Shown here: positions 43,519-52,168 of the stretch, piece after piece | Layout of the letters: every line of letters begins with the position of its first letter | Numbering within the stretch: the first letter of the stretch is position 1 | NCBI GenBank assembly: GCA_944326685.1 | Contig: CALVEV010000005.1 | Coordinates: 1-64,000 of the forward strand | Length of the DNA: 64,000 bases | Direction of reading: 5' to 3' | From: Candidatus Gastranaerophilales bacterium | GTDB taxonomy: Bacteria; Cyanobacteriota; Vampirovibrionia; Gastranaerophilales; Gastranaerophilaceae | Notes under the pieces: model-generated | What the model was told of the DNA's origin: nothing | Databases searched by the model: none | Seen by the model: the letters and a program-made list of their open reading frames with translations, nothing else | Position numbers and translations under genes: made by a program

Positions 43519-44749
43519 ATTTATTAAACTCAATGAATACATTTTTTATTATGTCATAGCCTTTTATAAATGATTTATAATCGACTTTTTCTTTTGCTGA
43601 ATGCATATTATAAATATCTGCAAGTCCTAATAAGAATGGTCTAAATTTTTCTCCATTTTTATTTTTCTGATGTGCATAAATATGTGTTTCTGCTCCTGCA
43701 TGGAATGATGATATTTCATTTTTTATTCCAAGTTTGTCGCAAGCAGATGTGTGAACTTTTTCAATTCTATCATCTTCAACTTTTTCAAATGGAGGAAGAT
43801 GGATTTCAAATTTTATTTCTGCTTGAGCTAAATCTTTGTATTTTTCATTGAATTTATTAACAATAGATTTCATTAATTCTTTAAGTTCGTTTTCTTTTTC
43901 AACACTTGCACTTCTAATTGAATAAGTTGCTTTAGCATCTGTGTTTATTATATTGGTTGAAGATCGCTCATTAATTTCTGTAATATAATCTGAAGATTTA
44001 ACTCCTTCTGAAACTAATGTACTTACTGCATTTTGAATTCCTCCAGCAATTATTGCCCCAACATTACAAGAGGTAATCACACCTGTTTCATCTTTGTAAT
44101 AAACACCTTGAGGTAGGTCGTTAACAAGTTCCGCAATTAATTTTGCTGCATTAACTCTATTTGTATCTCCAATATCGTTTCCTGAATGCCCACCCATAAA
44201 TGCTTTTACGGATACTTTTGCGTTAGTGTAACTTGCTCCTGATACTTGTAATTGAGCAAGTTTATCAGCATCACATACTAAAACGTATTTTGATTCTATT
44301 TTATTAAATTGAACATGTTCAATCCCTGACATATTGGTTTCTTCATCTCTTGTAAATGTTATTTCTAAACCTCCATGTTTTATATCGGAATTAACAAGTT
44401 CTTTAGCAAGAAGAAGAGCTGATGCAACACCAACTTTATCATCAGATCCTAGTGTTCTTCCATTTGCTTTTATAAAATCGCCATCTAATTCAATTTCAAC
44501 AGGAGAATTATCTCCTACGACATCCATATGTGATGATAACATAATAAATTCTTTAGTATTATCTGTTGGTTCAATTTTTATATAAACATTTTTGTATTCA
44601 TCAAGTTGGCAGTTTATATTATTTTCTTTACAAAAATTCTGAATCCATTCAATAACTTTTTCTTCATGTAATGAAGGTGATGGAATTTCTGCTAAACTAC
44701 AAAATATGTCAATTAATTCATTTTCTTGTCTTAAATTATTAATCTGCAC
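43517..44749 (-). CDS. M20-family peptidase (PepT/PepD-like)
   Basis: Metallopeptidase of 410 residues. Zinc ligands are in MLSSHMDVVGD and LGSDDKVGVA, the catalytic Glu is in FTRDEETNM, and HSGNDIG and FHAGAETHIY are further signature sites. The dimerisation domain lies in the middle. I choose GTG 44749 because TAGGAGG lies 7 nt before it; an ATG 24 nt earlier (44773) lacks a site. It overlaps the 3' end of the preceding small gene by 11 nt. It probably cleaves di- or tripeptides in the cytosol. Confidence 0.88.
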   Translation of the reverse strand: MQINNLRQENELIDIFCSLAEIPSPSLHEEKVIEWIQNFCKENNINCQLDEYKNVYIKIEPTDNTKEFIMLSSHMDVVGDNSPVEIELDGDFIKANGRTLGSDDKVGVASALLLAKELVNSDIKHGGLEITFTRDEETNMSGIEHVQFNKIESKYVLVCDADKLAQLQVSGASYTNAKVSVKAFMGGHSGNDIGDTNRVNAAKLIAELVNDLPQGVYYKDETGVITSCNVGAIIAGGIQNAVSTLVSEGVKSSDYITEINERSSTNIINTDAKATYSIRSASVEKENELKELMKSIVNKFNEKYKDLAQAEIKFEIHLPPFEKVEDDRIEKVHTSACDKLGIKNEISSFHAGAETHIYAHQKNKNGEKFRPFLLGLADIYNMHSAKEKVDYKSFIKGYDIIKNVFIEFNK

Positions 44750-44948
44750 GGAAAAACCTCCTACTTGTTCCATTACTACTATCTGGATTTATTGGGACTC
44801 TTATTGGTCGCATACATCTAGGACATCGTCCAACATAAGCTGTTCCTGCTTTATTTTTATATAAACGGCCATAAACATTACAGCAAGTAAAAATAATCCC
44901 TAAAAATTTTCTTTTTGATGATGTGTTATCTGAATTTTCTTCGTTCAT
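44739..44948 (-). CDS. Small conserved Cys-containing protein
   Basis: Protein of 69 residues with CC in FTCCNVYGRLYKNKAGTAYV and CPRCM in GRCPRCMRPIRVPINPDSS, which could bind zinc. I recall similar 60-70-residue proteins with the CCNVY and GRCPRC pattern in several bacterial phyla, function unknown. It overlaps the end of the GHL10 gene by 23 nt and the peptidase start by 11 nt. The start lacks a strong ribosome binding site (AAAGG about 9 nt away), so translation may be coupled. Confidence 0.75.
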   Translation of the reverse strand: MNEENSDNTSSKRKFLGIIFTCCNVYGRLYKNKAGTAYVGRCPRCMRPIRVPINPDSSNGTSRRFFRAD

Positions 44949-46791
44949 ATTTTTTTGCCTTTTTAGCTTTTTTCTCTTGTTCTTTTATTTGTTTATTTGT
45001 TAATCTGTTATTCCTGGGTTTAGTTTTTGTTTCAGGTTGCTTTGGGGTACTACATATACTCATCATTAGTGGTTGTATATATTTTTCTCCAAAGTGAGCA
45101 TAATCAAATATACTAAACCCATCAAGAGATAAACTTCTAAGTTCATTTATTTGTTTAATCAAGTCAGATTCTGCACCATTCATAAAGGTGACAAATAAAC
45201 CTGCATAAAGCTTAGTCTGTGGTGCTTTGTTATTTAAGATTTCTTTCATTAAACCTGATGCTGTTACAGGATCACAAGTAAGGAATATTGGCGTAAATCC
45301 ATCAACATAATTGTTTATAGACCAACGTTTCCAATCTTGTTGTTTCATATCTAAAGCTGCTTGTCTATTAGGAAATATTACAGCTGTTAGGTCAATATTA
45401 TTAGAACGACATATTCTAGAAGTTCTTCTTACAAAATCTGTAACTTTTCCTCTTCTATATTCACACCAAGATTCCCAAAGCGGTTCAAATTGAGTGAGTT
45501 CAACAGGGTCAATTCCATATATTGATTTGTATTCTTTTCTTGCAAAATTTGTATAACCCCAACTTGACATGTCACTACCTGAATACTTTGGATCAATAGC
45601 TTGTGGGTATCTTATATAGTCTAGGTTAATTCCATCTGGTTTATATTTTTGTATAATTTCACATAATAATTCCAATAAGAATGTTTGTACTTCAGGGTTT
45701 GCAGGGTCTAGGAAATATCCATTATGTTCTGCAATTGATGGAGTAGGTTTATTAAGATTATAGTCTCTTTTTGTAACATTGGCCCAAGATGGATTAATTG
45801 ATACTATATTTTTAGGGTTGTTAGCAGGGTTTCCTGCGCCAATATAGAATGTTTGGAACCAAATATAAACTTTAATATTTCTTTTGTGCGCTTCGTGAAT
45901 CCAAAAATCTAAAGCATCAAAGTTTTCATATCCTGGATATACTTTATGAAAACCTCTTGACTCCATTGTTGTACTAGGGAATATTGTCATCCCATGATAA
46001 TAAGTTTCTATAAATATTGTATTAATACCTGTTTGAGCAAGAGTATCTAATACTTTACAGATCTCTTCTTGAGTTTTAAATGATGGTCTTATCCATACAC
46101 CTCTGAGCTCTCCTTTTTTATATGGAATAGCTGATGCTAATGCTTTATTTGCTGAATCAATTGCAAGTTCTGAGTATCTTTTTACATATAATCTACTTTT
46201 CATTGCTTTATCAATATATTTTTCAGCTTCTTGAATATATTGTTGTGTTCTATCTGCATTGTAGCCTGAATGTGATTGAATATACTTATTTACTATGTAT
46301 TTAACTTCTTTAATTTGGCTTTGGGCACTATAGATATAACTATCTGATGTTGTATATGCTGTAATTGTTTTGGTGTTTTTATCAACATAAATTTTTGTAC
46401 CTACGGTTATATTTTTATTCATCCAAGCTTTGGCTCTACCATGCCCGCTTATAACAAGTCCATTTTCTGGAATTAAAGAATCTGCCCCACTAATTTCTGT
46501 CACGATATTACCTACAACAATAGCTTCTGTGCCAAATTCATTAGTATTGGTTCTTATTCCAAACTTTTTTGTATAAACAGCCATTTGGTTTGCTCCCCTA
46601 AAACCAGGGAAATGACTGTTTCGTTTGTTTGTTGCTGTTGTTGGGTCTAATAAATCTATTTGATAGCTATCTTTATTCATCAATACTTCGTTTGACTTTA
46701 GGGTATAAGGTGTAAATGCACTTTGAGCATTTGCTGCTAAGCTGAATAAAAATAGGTTTAAAATTGTTAATAATAAAACTAATTTTTTCAT
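44926..46791 (-). CDS. Secreted family 10-like glycoside hydrolase (GHL10/DUF187)
   Basis: Exported protein of 621 residues with signal peptide MKKLVLLLTILNLFLFSLAA. A 200-residue N-terminal region precedes the GHL10 barrel, which starts GELRGVWIRPSF near residue 230, continues GINTIFIETYYHG and KVYIWFQTFY, and has the likely catalytic region DGINLDYIRYPQ. Such proteins are thought to cut peptidoglycan or other envelope glycans. The C-terminus is Lys-rich. ATG 46791 is preferred with AGGGG 5 nt upstream. It precedes the small Cys protein and the peptidase on the same strand. Confidence 0.88.
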   Translation of the reverse strand: MKKLVLLLTILNLFLFSLAANAQSAFTPYTLKSNEVLMNKDSYQIDLLDPTTATNKRNSHFPGFRGANQMAVYTKKFGIRTNTNEFGTEAIVVGNIVTEISGADSLIPENGLVISGHGRAKAWMNKNITVGTKIYVDKNTKTITAYTTSDSYIYSAQSQIKEVKYIVNKYIQSHSGYNADRTQQYIQEAEKYIDKAMKSRLYVKRYSELAIDSANKALASAIPYKKGELRGVWIRPSFKTQEEICKVLDTLAQTGINTIFIETYYHGMTIFPSTTMESRGFHKVYPGYENFDALDFWIHEAHKRNIKVYIWFQTFYIGAGNPANNPKNIVSINPSWANVTKRDYNLNKPTPSIAEHNGYFLDPANPEVQTFLLELLCEIIQKYKPDGINLDYIRYPQAIDPKYSGSDMSSWGYTNFARKEYKSIYGIDPVELTQFEPLWESWCEYRRGKVTDFVRRTSRICRSNNIDLTAVIFPNRQAALDMKQQDWKRWSINNYVDGFTPIFLTCDPVTASGLMKEILNNKAPQTKLYAGLFVTFMNGAESDLIKQINELRSLSLDGFSIFDYAHFGEKYIQPLMMSICSTPKQPETKTKPRNNRLTNKQIKEQEKKAKKAKKYERRKFR

Positions 46792-46819
46792 CACATCCCC
46801 TAAGCTATCTTATAACTCT

Positions 46820-47446
46820 CTAATGATACAATATATTTTTTGAGTTTAAGTCCTCTAATAGTAGGATTTTATTATAAAGTTCAAGTCCGTTTTGTTCTTG
46901 ATATGCTGCTTTATATTCTACAAGAGCTTGTTTATAATTCCCAAGTTTTTCGTAGATTGAACCCATTTTCATGAATCTATCATAGCTATATGGATATGGT
47001 ATTCCTGAGGCTAGTTTATATTGAGCAAGTGCTTTTCTTATAAAACCTCGTTTATAGTAATAATTACCGAATGAATAACTTGCATAAGGGTAATTAGGAA
47101 CTAAATTGGTTGCTTTATTAAAATTGGATTTTGCTAATGAATCTAGTTCCATTTCATCATATAAGATTCCTAATCTTGTAAAATTAAAAGGGTCACTAGG
47201 ATCCATTTTAGATAGTACAGCATATCTGTTTAGAAGTGCTTGGATATATTTTTTTCTGTACTCGGTATCTGTAATTTGTTCAAAGTGGTTAAAAAACAGA
47301 TTAGCCTGATCAGCCAATGCTTTTTTATCAATTTTAGAGTAATCAATAGGTACTTCGTATTCTATGCTTGCAAAATTTGTTGCAAAACACATGTTCGAAG
47401 TTGCGATAAATAGAATAAAGAATATGTATTTTTTTATTTTGTTCAT
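46820..47446 (-). CDS. Exported TPR-repeat protein
   Basis: Protein of 208 residues with a signal peptide (MNKIKKYIFFILFIATSNMC) and three TPR-like units (FTRLGILYDEMELDSLAKSN, YSFGNYYYKRGFIRKALAQY, MKMGSIYEKLGNYKQALVEY). Tyr-rich. Probable periplasmic scaffold. The signal may be of lipoprotein type (SNMC). ATG 47446 is preceded by no ribosome binding site, but by TATAAT at 47459-47454 on the minus strand. It is divergent from the nuo operon across 46 nt. Confidence 0.8.
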   Translation of the reverse strand: MNKIKKYIFFILFIATSNMCFATNFASIEYEVPIDYSKIDKKALADQANLFFNHFEQITDTEYRKKYIQALLNRYAVLSKMDPSDPFNFTRLGILYDEMELDSLAKSNFNKATNLVPNYPYASYSFGNYYYKRGFIRKALAQYKLASGIPYPYSYDRFMKMGSIYEKLGNYKQALVEYKAAYQEQNGLELYNKILLLEDLNSKNILYH

Positions 47447-47453
47447 CAAATTA

Positions 47454-47459
47454 ATTATA
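47454..47459 (-). promoter_or_regulatory. Candidate -10 box of the TPR gene, leaderless arrangement
   Basis: TATAAT on the minus strand ends 7 nt before ATG 47446. There is no good -35 element and no ribosome binding site. Confidence 0.35.
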
Positions 47460-47492
47460 ACAAATTTTGATAATTTTATGTAGGGGATTAAT

Positions 47493-47846
47493 ATGATAAA
47501 TCTTATTTTTATATTTTGTTTTGTAATTTTTTCATTACTTACTGCTATTGCAATGATTTTAATGGGGTATATTTTTTCTTATAAATCAAGTGATAAAGTT
47601 AAATCTTCTACTTATGAATGTGGGCTTGCACCTGAGACATCTGCTAAAATTTGTTTTAATATCAGATATTTTAATTACTTAATCTTATTTTTGATATTTG
47701 AATCTGCATTAATCTTTATTTACCCTCTTTGTGTTTATTCAGGGGAATATAATTATTTTGAACTTATTACATTATTCTTATTTCTATCCATGTTATTAAT
47801 TGTTGTTTTTTATTCTGTAAAGAGAAAATTTATTGGAGGGAAATAA
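47493..47846 (+). CDS. nuoA: NADH-quinone oxidoreductase subunit A
   Basis: Membrane subunit of complex I, 117 residues with three membrane segments. The family stretch STYECGLAP and the conserved Cys are present, then [25 protein letters not shown] sequence. AGGGG precedes the ATG. It is the first gene of an 11-gene operon A-B-C-D-H-I-J-K-L-M-N, and its stop overlaps the nuoB start (TAATG). Confidence 0.93.
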   Translation: MINLIFIFCFVIFSLLTAIAMILMGYIFSYKSSDKVKSSTYECGLAPETSAKICFNIRYFNYLILFLIFESALIFIYPLCVYSGEYNYFELITLFLFLSMLLIVVFYSVKRKFIGGK

Positions 47847-48391
47847 TGAATTATTTTTTAACAACTATTGATGCAGTATTAAATTGGGGACGAGCCAATT
47901 CAATTTGGCCATTAACTTTTGCAACTTCTTGTTGTGGTATAGAAATGATGTGTGCATCAGCTTCCAATTTTGATATTGCAAGATTTGGTTCTGAAGTTTT
48001 TCGCCCATCTCCACGTCAAGCTGATTTGTTAATTTGTGCAGGTACAATTACTCATAAAATGGCTCCTTTATTGTTGAGGTTGTATCAACAAATGCCTGAA
48101 CCCAAATATGTTATTGCAATGGGGGCTTGCACTTGTGGAGGTGGAATGTTTTCGTCTAGAGATTGTTATTCAGTTGTAAAAGGTATAGATAAATTTTTGC
48201 CTGTAGATATATATCTTCCAATGTGTCCTCCAAGACCTGATGCTCTTTTTGATGCGGTTTTAAAACTTCAAAAAAAAATAAAAAAAGAATCAATACTTAC
48301 AAGAAAGGAATTTATGGATGGGCATAAAATTCACTTTGAAGAGCGAGATGAAATTTTAGTGTTAGAAGAGGAAAGTAATGAACATATTTGA
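47846..48391 (+). CDS. nuoB: NADH-quinone oxidoreductase subunit B
   Basis: Peripheral subunit carrying the last Fe-S cluster (N2) before quinone, 181 residues. Its four cysteines are in [19 protein letters not shown] and MCPPRPDAL, with [12 protein letters not shown] between. GGAGGG precedes the ATG. It overlaps nuoC by 14 nt. Confidence 0.95.
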   Translation: MNYFLTTIDAVLNWGRANSIWPLTFATSCCGIEMMCASASNFDIARFGSEVFRPSPRQADLLICAGTITHKMAPLLLRLYQQMPEPKYVIAMGACTCGGGMFSSRDCYSVVKGIDKFLPVDIYLPMCPPRPDALFDAVLKLQKKIKKESILTRKEFMDGHKIHFEERDEILVLEEESNEHI

Positions 48392-48809
48392 AATGATTAA
48401 AGATAAGTTTCCAAATGTTAAATTAACTTCTGAAAAAATTGAAGTAGAAGTAGATGACTTATGTCCAATTTTAGAATATTTAAAAATTACTCCAGAACTA
48501 TCCTTTGATATGCTTTTGAGTATAATAGCTGTGGATTATATGGATTCTGTAGAGTTAATCTATCCTGTTATATCGACTTATATGAATGAGCGGATTAATT
48601 TGTCAATAAAGGTTCAAACAGATGCAAAATCTGTTATTAATTTATATCCTAGTGCTTATTTTGATGAATGTGAAATATATGATTTATTCGGAGTTAATTT
48701 TATCGGGAATAATAATTTAAAAAGGTTATTAATGCCCCAAAGTTGGATAGGACATCCATTAAGAAAGAATTATGAACTAAAAGATAAGAGGTTGAGTTGG
48801 AATGGATAA
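48378..48809 (+). CDS. nuoC: NADH-quinone oxidoreductase subunit C
   Basis: Peripheral-arm subunit of 143 residues, at the short end for the family. The conserved C-terminal motif [18 protein letters not shown] and HPLRKNYEL is present. GAGGAAAG precedes the ATG. It overlaps the 5' end of nuoD by 8 nt. It is a separate protein rather than a NuoCD fusion. Confidence 0.92.
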   Translation: MNIFEMIKDKFPNVKLTSEKIEVEVDDLCPILEYLKITPELSFDMLLSIIAVDYMDSVELIYPVISTYMNERINLSIKVQTDAKSVINLYPSAYFDECEIYDLFGVNFIGNNNLKRLLMPQSWIGHPLRKNYELKDKRLSWNG

Positions 48810-49890
48810 AATGCTTTTAAATCTTGGACCTCAACATCCCTCAACTCATGGGGTTTTACGTTTGATATTAGAACTTGATGGTGAAATTATTTCATCTGTT
48901 GAACCAGAGGTTGGATATTTGCATCGTAGTTTAGAAAAAATGGCAGAATCTAAAAGCTATATTCAATATTTACCTATGGTTGATAGAGTTGATTATCTAA
49001 GTGGGTTCTTTTATTCGTATGCGTTTTGTAATGCATATGAAACGTTAAATCATATTCAAGTTCCTGAGTATGCAAATTATGTAAGAGTAATGTTTATGGA
49101 GCTAAATAGATTGGCTTCTCACTTATTGTGGTTGGGAACTTATTTATTGGATTTAGGAGCAATATCTCCTATGTTTTATACGTTTAGGGAACGAGAAGAT
49201 ATCGTAACTTATTTTGAAAAGGTTACAGGGCAAAGGTTAATGTATAATTTCTTCGTTTTCGGTGGGGTAAGGCATTGTGATATTTATTTGGATGAAGTTT
49301 TAAGGATTGTTGATAATATTTATAACAAAATTGATGAATACGAAGATATTATTACCGAAAATCCTATTTTTCTTTCGAGGACAAAAGATATAGGAATAAT
49401 ATCGAAACAAAAAGCTCTAGATTGGGGACTAACCGGACCTAATTTAAGAGCAAGTGGAATTTTACAAGATTATCGTTCAATTATGCCGATATATGATGAT
49501 TTTGAATTTGATATTATTTTGTCATCCGAGGGAGATTGTTATAGTAGATATATTGTTAGAATTTATGAGATGAGAGAATCTGTTTATATTATTAAACAAT
49601 GTATTGATCTTCTACAAAATATTAATCTTAGTAATGTTCAGTTGAATAATTCTTACTATAAACAAAAACAGCATGAGGGTGAAATATATTCTTTTGTTGA
49701 ATCTCCTCGAGGTTTGACGATGTGTTATTTAAAATCTGTAGGTGAAGATACACCATATCGTGTGAAGTGGAGAACTGGTTCTTACTATTCTACTCAGATT
49801 TTAAAAGATATTTTAAAAGGCGTATGCTTATCAGATGTTATGGCTATATATGGATCTTTAGATGTTGTTTTACCGGAGGTTGATAGATAA
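48802..49890 (+). CDS. nuoD: NADH-quinone oxidoreductase subunit D
   Basis: Quinone-site subunit of 362 residues, somewhat shorter than usual. Family motifs are GPQHPSTHGVLRL, EVGYLHRSLEKMAE and VDRVDYLSG, and TGPNLRASGI later; SPRGLTMCYL and the C-terminal DVVLPEVDR follow. These belong to the hydrogenase-like 49-kDa family, but no Ni-binding cysteines are seen. GAGGTTGAG precedes the ATG. The stop overlaps the nuoH start. Confidence 0.94.
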   Translation: MDKMLLNLGPQHPSTHGVLRLILELDGEIISSVEPEVGYLHRSLEKMAESKSYIQYLPMVDRVDYLSGFFYSYAFCNAYETLNHIQVPEYANYVRVMFMELNRLASHLLWLGTYLLDLGAISPMFYTFREREDIVTYFEKVTGQRLMYNFFVFGGVRHCDIYLDEVLRIVDNIYNKIDEYEDIITENPIFLSRTKDIGIISKQKALDWGLTGPNLRASGILQDYRSIMPIYDDFEFDIILSSEGDCYSRYIVRIYEMRESVYIIKQCIDLLQNINLSNVQLNNSYYKQKQHEGEIYSFVESPRGLTMCYLKSVGEDTPYRVKWRTGSYYSTQILKDILKGVCLSDVMAIYGSLDVVLPEVDR

Positions 49891-50951
49891 TGAATTATTT
49901 ATTATGTTCTCTGTTTGAAATTAAATGGCTACCTGATATATGGGCAGTTATTTTAGTGTCTGTAATTGGATTTGGGGTTATAATTTCTTTACTTGTTTTA
50001 ACTGTATTATTTTTAGTCTTGGCTGAGAGAAAACTGTTAGGTTATTTTACACAAAGAAAAGGTCCTAATAGAGTCGGACTTTGGGGCATCTTACAAACAA
50101 CAGCTGATGCAATAAAACTTTTATGTAAGGAAAATATTGAGTTATTATCAAGTGATAAATTTATATTTACTATTGCTCCAATTATGGCTTTTGCATCTGT
50201 AATATTATTATGGTGTCTGATTCCATATAATTCAGAATTTCACTTAATAAATTCATCTGTTGGAGTTTTATTGTATCTTGCAATAGCATCTCTTCCTATG
50301 ATTTTTCATTTTCTGGCAGGTTATTCAAGTAATAATAAATATTCTTTGATTGGTTCATATAGAAGTTTAGGTCTAACTTGTAGCTATTCAATTGTGCTTA
50401 TGCTTTCTGTAATGTCTGTAATTTTTGTTTCAGGAACTATGGATTTAGATAAAATAGTTCTTTTTCAATCTAAAACTTGGATGATTTTTTCTAATATTTT
50501 AGGATTTCTGATATTTTTTATTGCAACTCTTGCAAAATTAAATCGTTGTCCTTTTGATTTATCAGAGGCAGAAAGTGAGATTATTTGTGGGTATCATACC
50601 GAATATTCAGGCATGAGATTTGCAATGTTTTTTTTAGGAGAATATGCAGAATTATTCGTTATGTCGATGTTGGTTGCTATTTTATTCTTTGGTGGATACT
50701 TACCTCCATTTGGTGTGTACTTGGCTAATGCCTTTATGGGGAATTGTGAGTTCTGCTCTTATTTTATATATTTTGAACAAACAATTTGGTTGTTTATTAA
50801 AACATTGATAATTGTCTTTGTGATTATTTGGATAAGGGCAACTTTACCAAGATTAACTCAGGTTAGTACATTAAATATGTTTTGGAAATATATTATTCCG
50901 ATATCAATATTTAACTTGATTATGGTAATTATGATGAGGGCTTTATGGTAA
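49890..50951 (+). CDS. nuoH: NADH-quinone oxidoreductase subunit H
   Basis: Membrane subunit next to the quinone chamber, 353 residues with about eight segments. The signatures AERKLLGYFTQRKGPNRVG and ADAIKLLCKE, and CPFDLSEAESEIICGYHTEYSGM are present. GGAGG precedes the ATG. It overlaps nuoI by 7 nt. Confidence 0.95.
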   Translation: MNYLLCSLFEIKWLPDIWAVILVSVIGFGVIISLLVLTVLFLVLAERKLLGYFTQRKGPNRVGLWGILQTTADAIKLLCKENIELLSSDKFIFTIAPIMAFASVILLWCLIPYNSEFHLINSSVGVLLYLAIASLPMIFHFLAGYSSNNKYSLIGSYRSLGLTCSYSIVLMLSVMSVIFVSGTMDLDKIVLFQSKTWMIFSNILGFLIFFIATLAKLNRCPFDLSEAESEIICGYHTEYSGMRFAMFFLGEYAELFVMSMLVAILFFGGYLPPFGVYLANAFMGNCEFCSYFIYFEQTIWLFIKTLIIVFVIIWIRATLPRLTQVSTLNMFWKYIIPISIFNLIMVIMMRALW

Positions 50952-51328
50952 AAAAAATATATCTTTCAATAAAAGCAATTCTAAAAGGTCATTTTGCTGT
51001 TCTAAAACATTTATTTCGCCACCCTGTAACTATGGAGTATCCAGAGGTTCATCCATTTTTAAGTCCATATTTTAGAGGTCGGCATGTTTTGGAAGGGTGT
51101 CGAGGTTGCGGTTTGTGTAAAAGGGTTTGTTCGTCTGATGCAATAATAATAGAAAAAAATGACAACAATTATCTAAATAAATATGTTATTGATTATTCAA
51201 AATGTATTTTTTGTGGGAACTGTATGTTTTATTGTCCAACTCATTCAATGAAAATGTCTGGAGATTATGAACTTGCAAAGACAAGGAAATCGGATTTATT
51301 AACAGATATTTATTATAAAGGGGTATAA
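50945..51328 (+). CDS. nuoI: NADH-quinone oxidoreductase subunit I
   Basis: Ferredoxin-like subunit of 127 residues with two [4Fe-4S] motifs: CRGCGLCKRVC and CIFCGNCMFYCP. With NuoE/F/G absent this is the likely entry point for electrons from a soluble donor. The ATG has GAGGG just upstream and overlaps the end of nuoH. Confidence 0.94.
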   Translation: MVKKIYLSIKAILKGHFAVLKHLFRHPVTMEYPEVHPFLSPYFRGRHVLEGCRGCGLCKRVCSSDAIIIEKNDNNYLNKYVIDYSKCIFCGNCMFYCPTHSMKMSGDYELAKTRKSDLLTDIYYKGV

Positions 51329-51336
51329 AGTTTGAT

Positions 51337-51834
51337 ATGTCAATTAATTCATTCTTTTTTATATTATTTTCAGTCTTAATGTGTATTTCTTCTATATTTA
51401 GTCTTTTATCAAAGAAAATGATTTATACCCTTTTGTGGGCAATGGTCGTATTTTTAATGATTGCAGGATTGTTCTTGTTATTGGGTGCAAAATATAATTC
51501 AATCGTTCAATTTTTAATTTATGTTGTCACCATTCCTGTATTAGTTGCAGTTTCTATAATGTTGATAAAGCAAAATTCTGAGAAACGAATTATAATGCTG
51601 AATTCGTTTTGGAAGATAATTGGGATTGCGATATTAGTAATATTAATTGGGGAATTTTTCTCGCTAAATAAAGATGTGTTTGAAATTGTTAAGGCTTGTT
51701 TCGTATTTGTGAATCCGTATTCTGATTTAGATTCTTTTGCTCAAAATATTTTAGAACGATATCCAATTTTATTATTAGAGTTTGGGCTTGGGTTAATTAT
51801 TACAGTTATAGGACTATCTAATCATGAGTCATAA
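51337..51834 (+). CDS. nuoJ: NADH-quinone oxidoreductase subunit J
   Basis: Membrane subunit of 165 residues with five hydrophobic segments and the typical LLGAKYNSIVQFLIYV stretch, in which the pi-bulge helix of NuoJ lies. The leader has AAGGGG. It overlaps nuoK by 11 nt. Confidence 0.9.
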   Translation: MSINSFFFILFSVLMCISSIFSLLSKKMIYTLLWAMVVFLMIAGLFLLLGAKYNSIVQFLIYVVTIPVLVAVSIMLIKQNSEKRIIMLNSFWKIIGIAILVILIGEFFSLNKDVFEIVKACFVFVNPYSDLDSFAQNILERYPILLLEFGLGLIITVIGLSNHES

Positions 51835-52168
51835 TATATTAAATTGTATAACTACATATTATTATCAAATTGATGCAATATTACTATTTTTTGTAGGTTT
51901 ATTAGGAGTTGTTTTTTCTAGAAATCTTATAAAAATACTTTTATCTATTGAATTTATGTTTAATGCTATAAATTTAATCTTTGTATCTTTTTCAAGTTAT
52001 ATTTCAAATAATAGCTATTTAGGTTATACGGTTGTTATATTTTCAACTGCGATATCTGCTTTAGTTTTAGCCGTTGGTCTATATTTTACAAATGTCCTTC
52101 ACCAAAAATTTGGGACGATTGATGTAAATAAAATTTATTCTAAATATAAGGAAACAAATAAATGTTAG
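51824..52168 (+). CDS. nuoK: NADH-quinone oxidoreductase subunit K
   Basis: Membrane subunit of 114 residues, three segments. LLGVVFSRNLIKILLSIEFM contains the conserved Glu of the family. It overlaps nuoL by 7 nt. Length is slightly above the usual 100 residues because of an N-terminal extension. Confidence 0.9.
   Translation: MSHNILNCITTYYYQIDAILLFFVGLLGVVFSRNLIKILLSIEFMFNAINLIFVSFSSYISNNSYLGYTVVIFSTAISALVLAVGLYFTNVLHQKFGTIDVNKIYSKYKETNKC

Noticed and set aside
48802..49890. NuoD as a [NiFe]-hydrogenase large subunit
   Set aside because: The nickel-binding cysteine pairs are missing and the gene lies in a standard nuo order.
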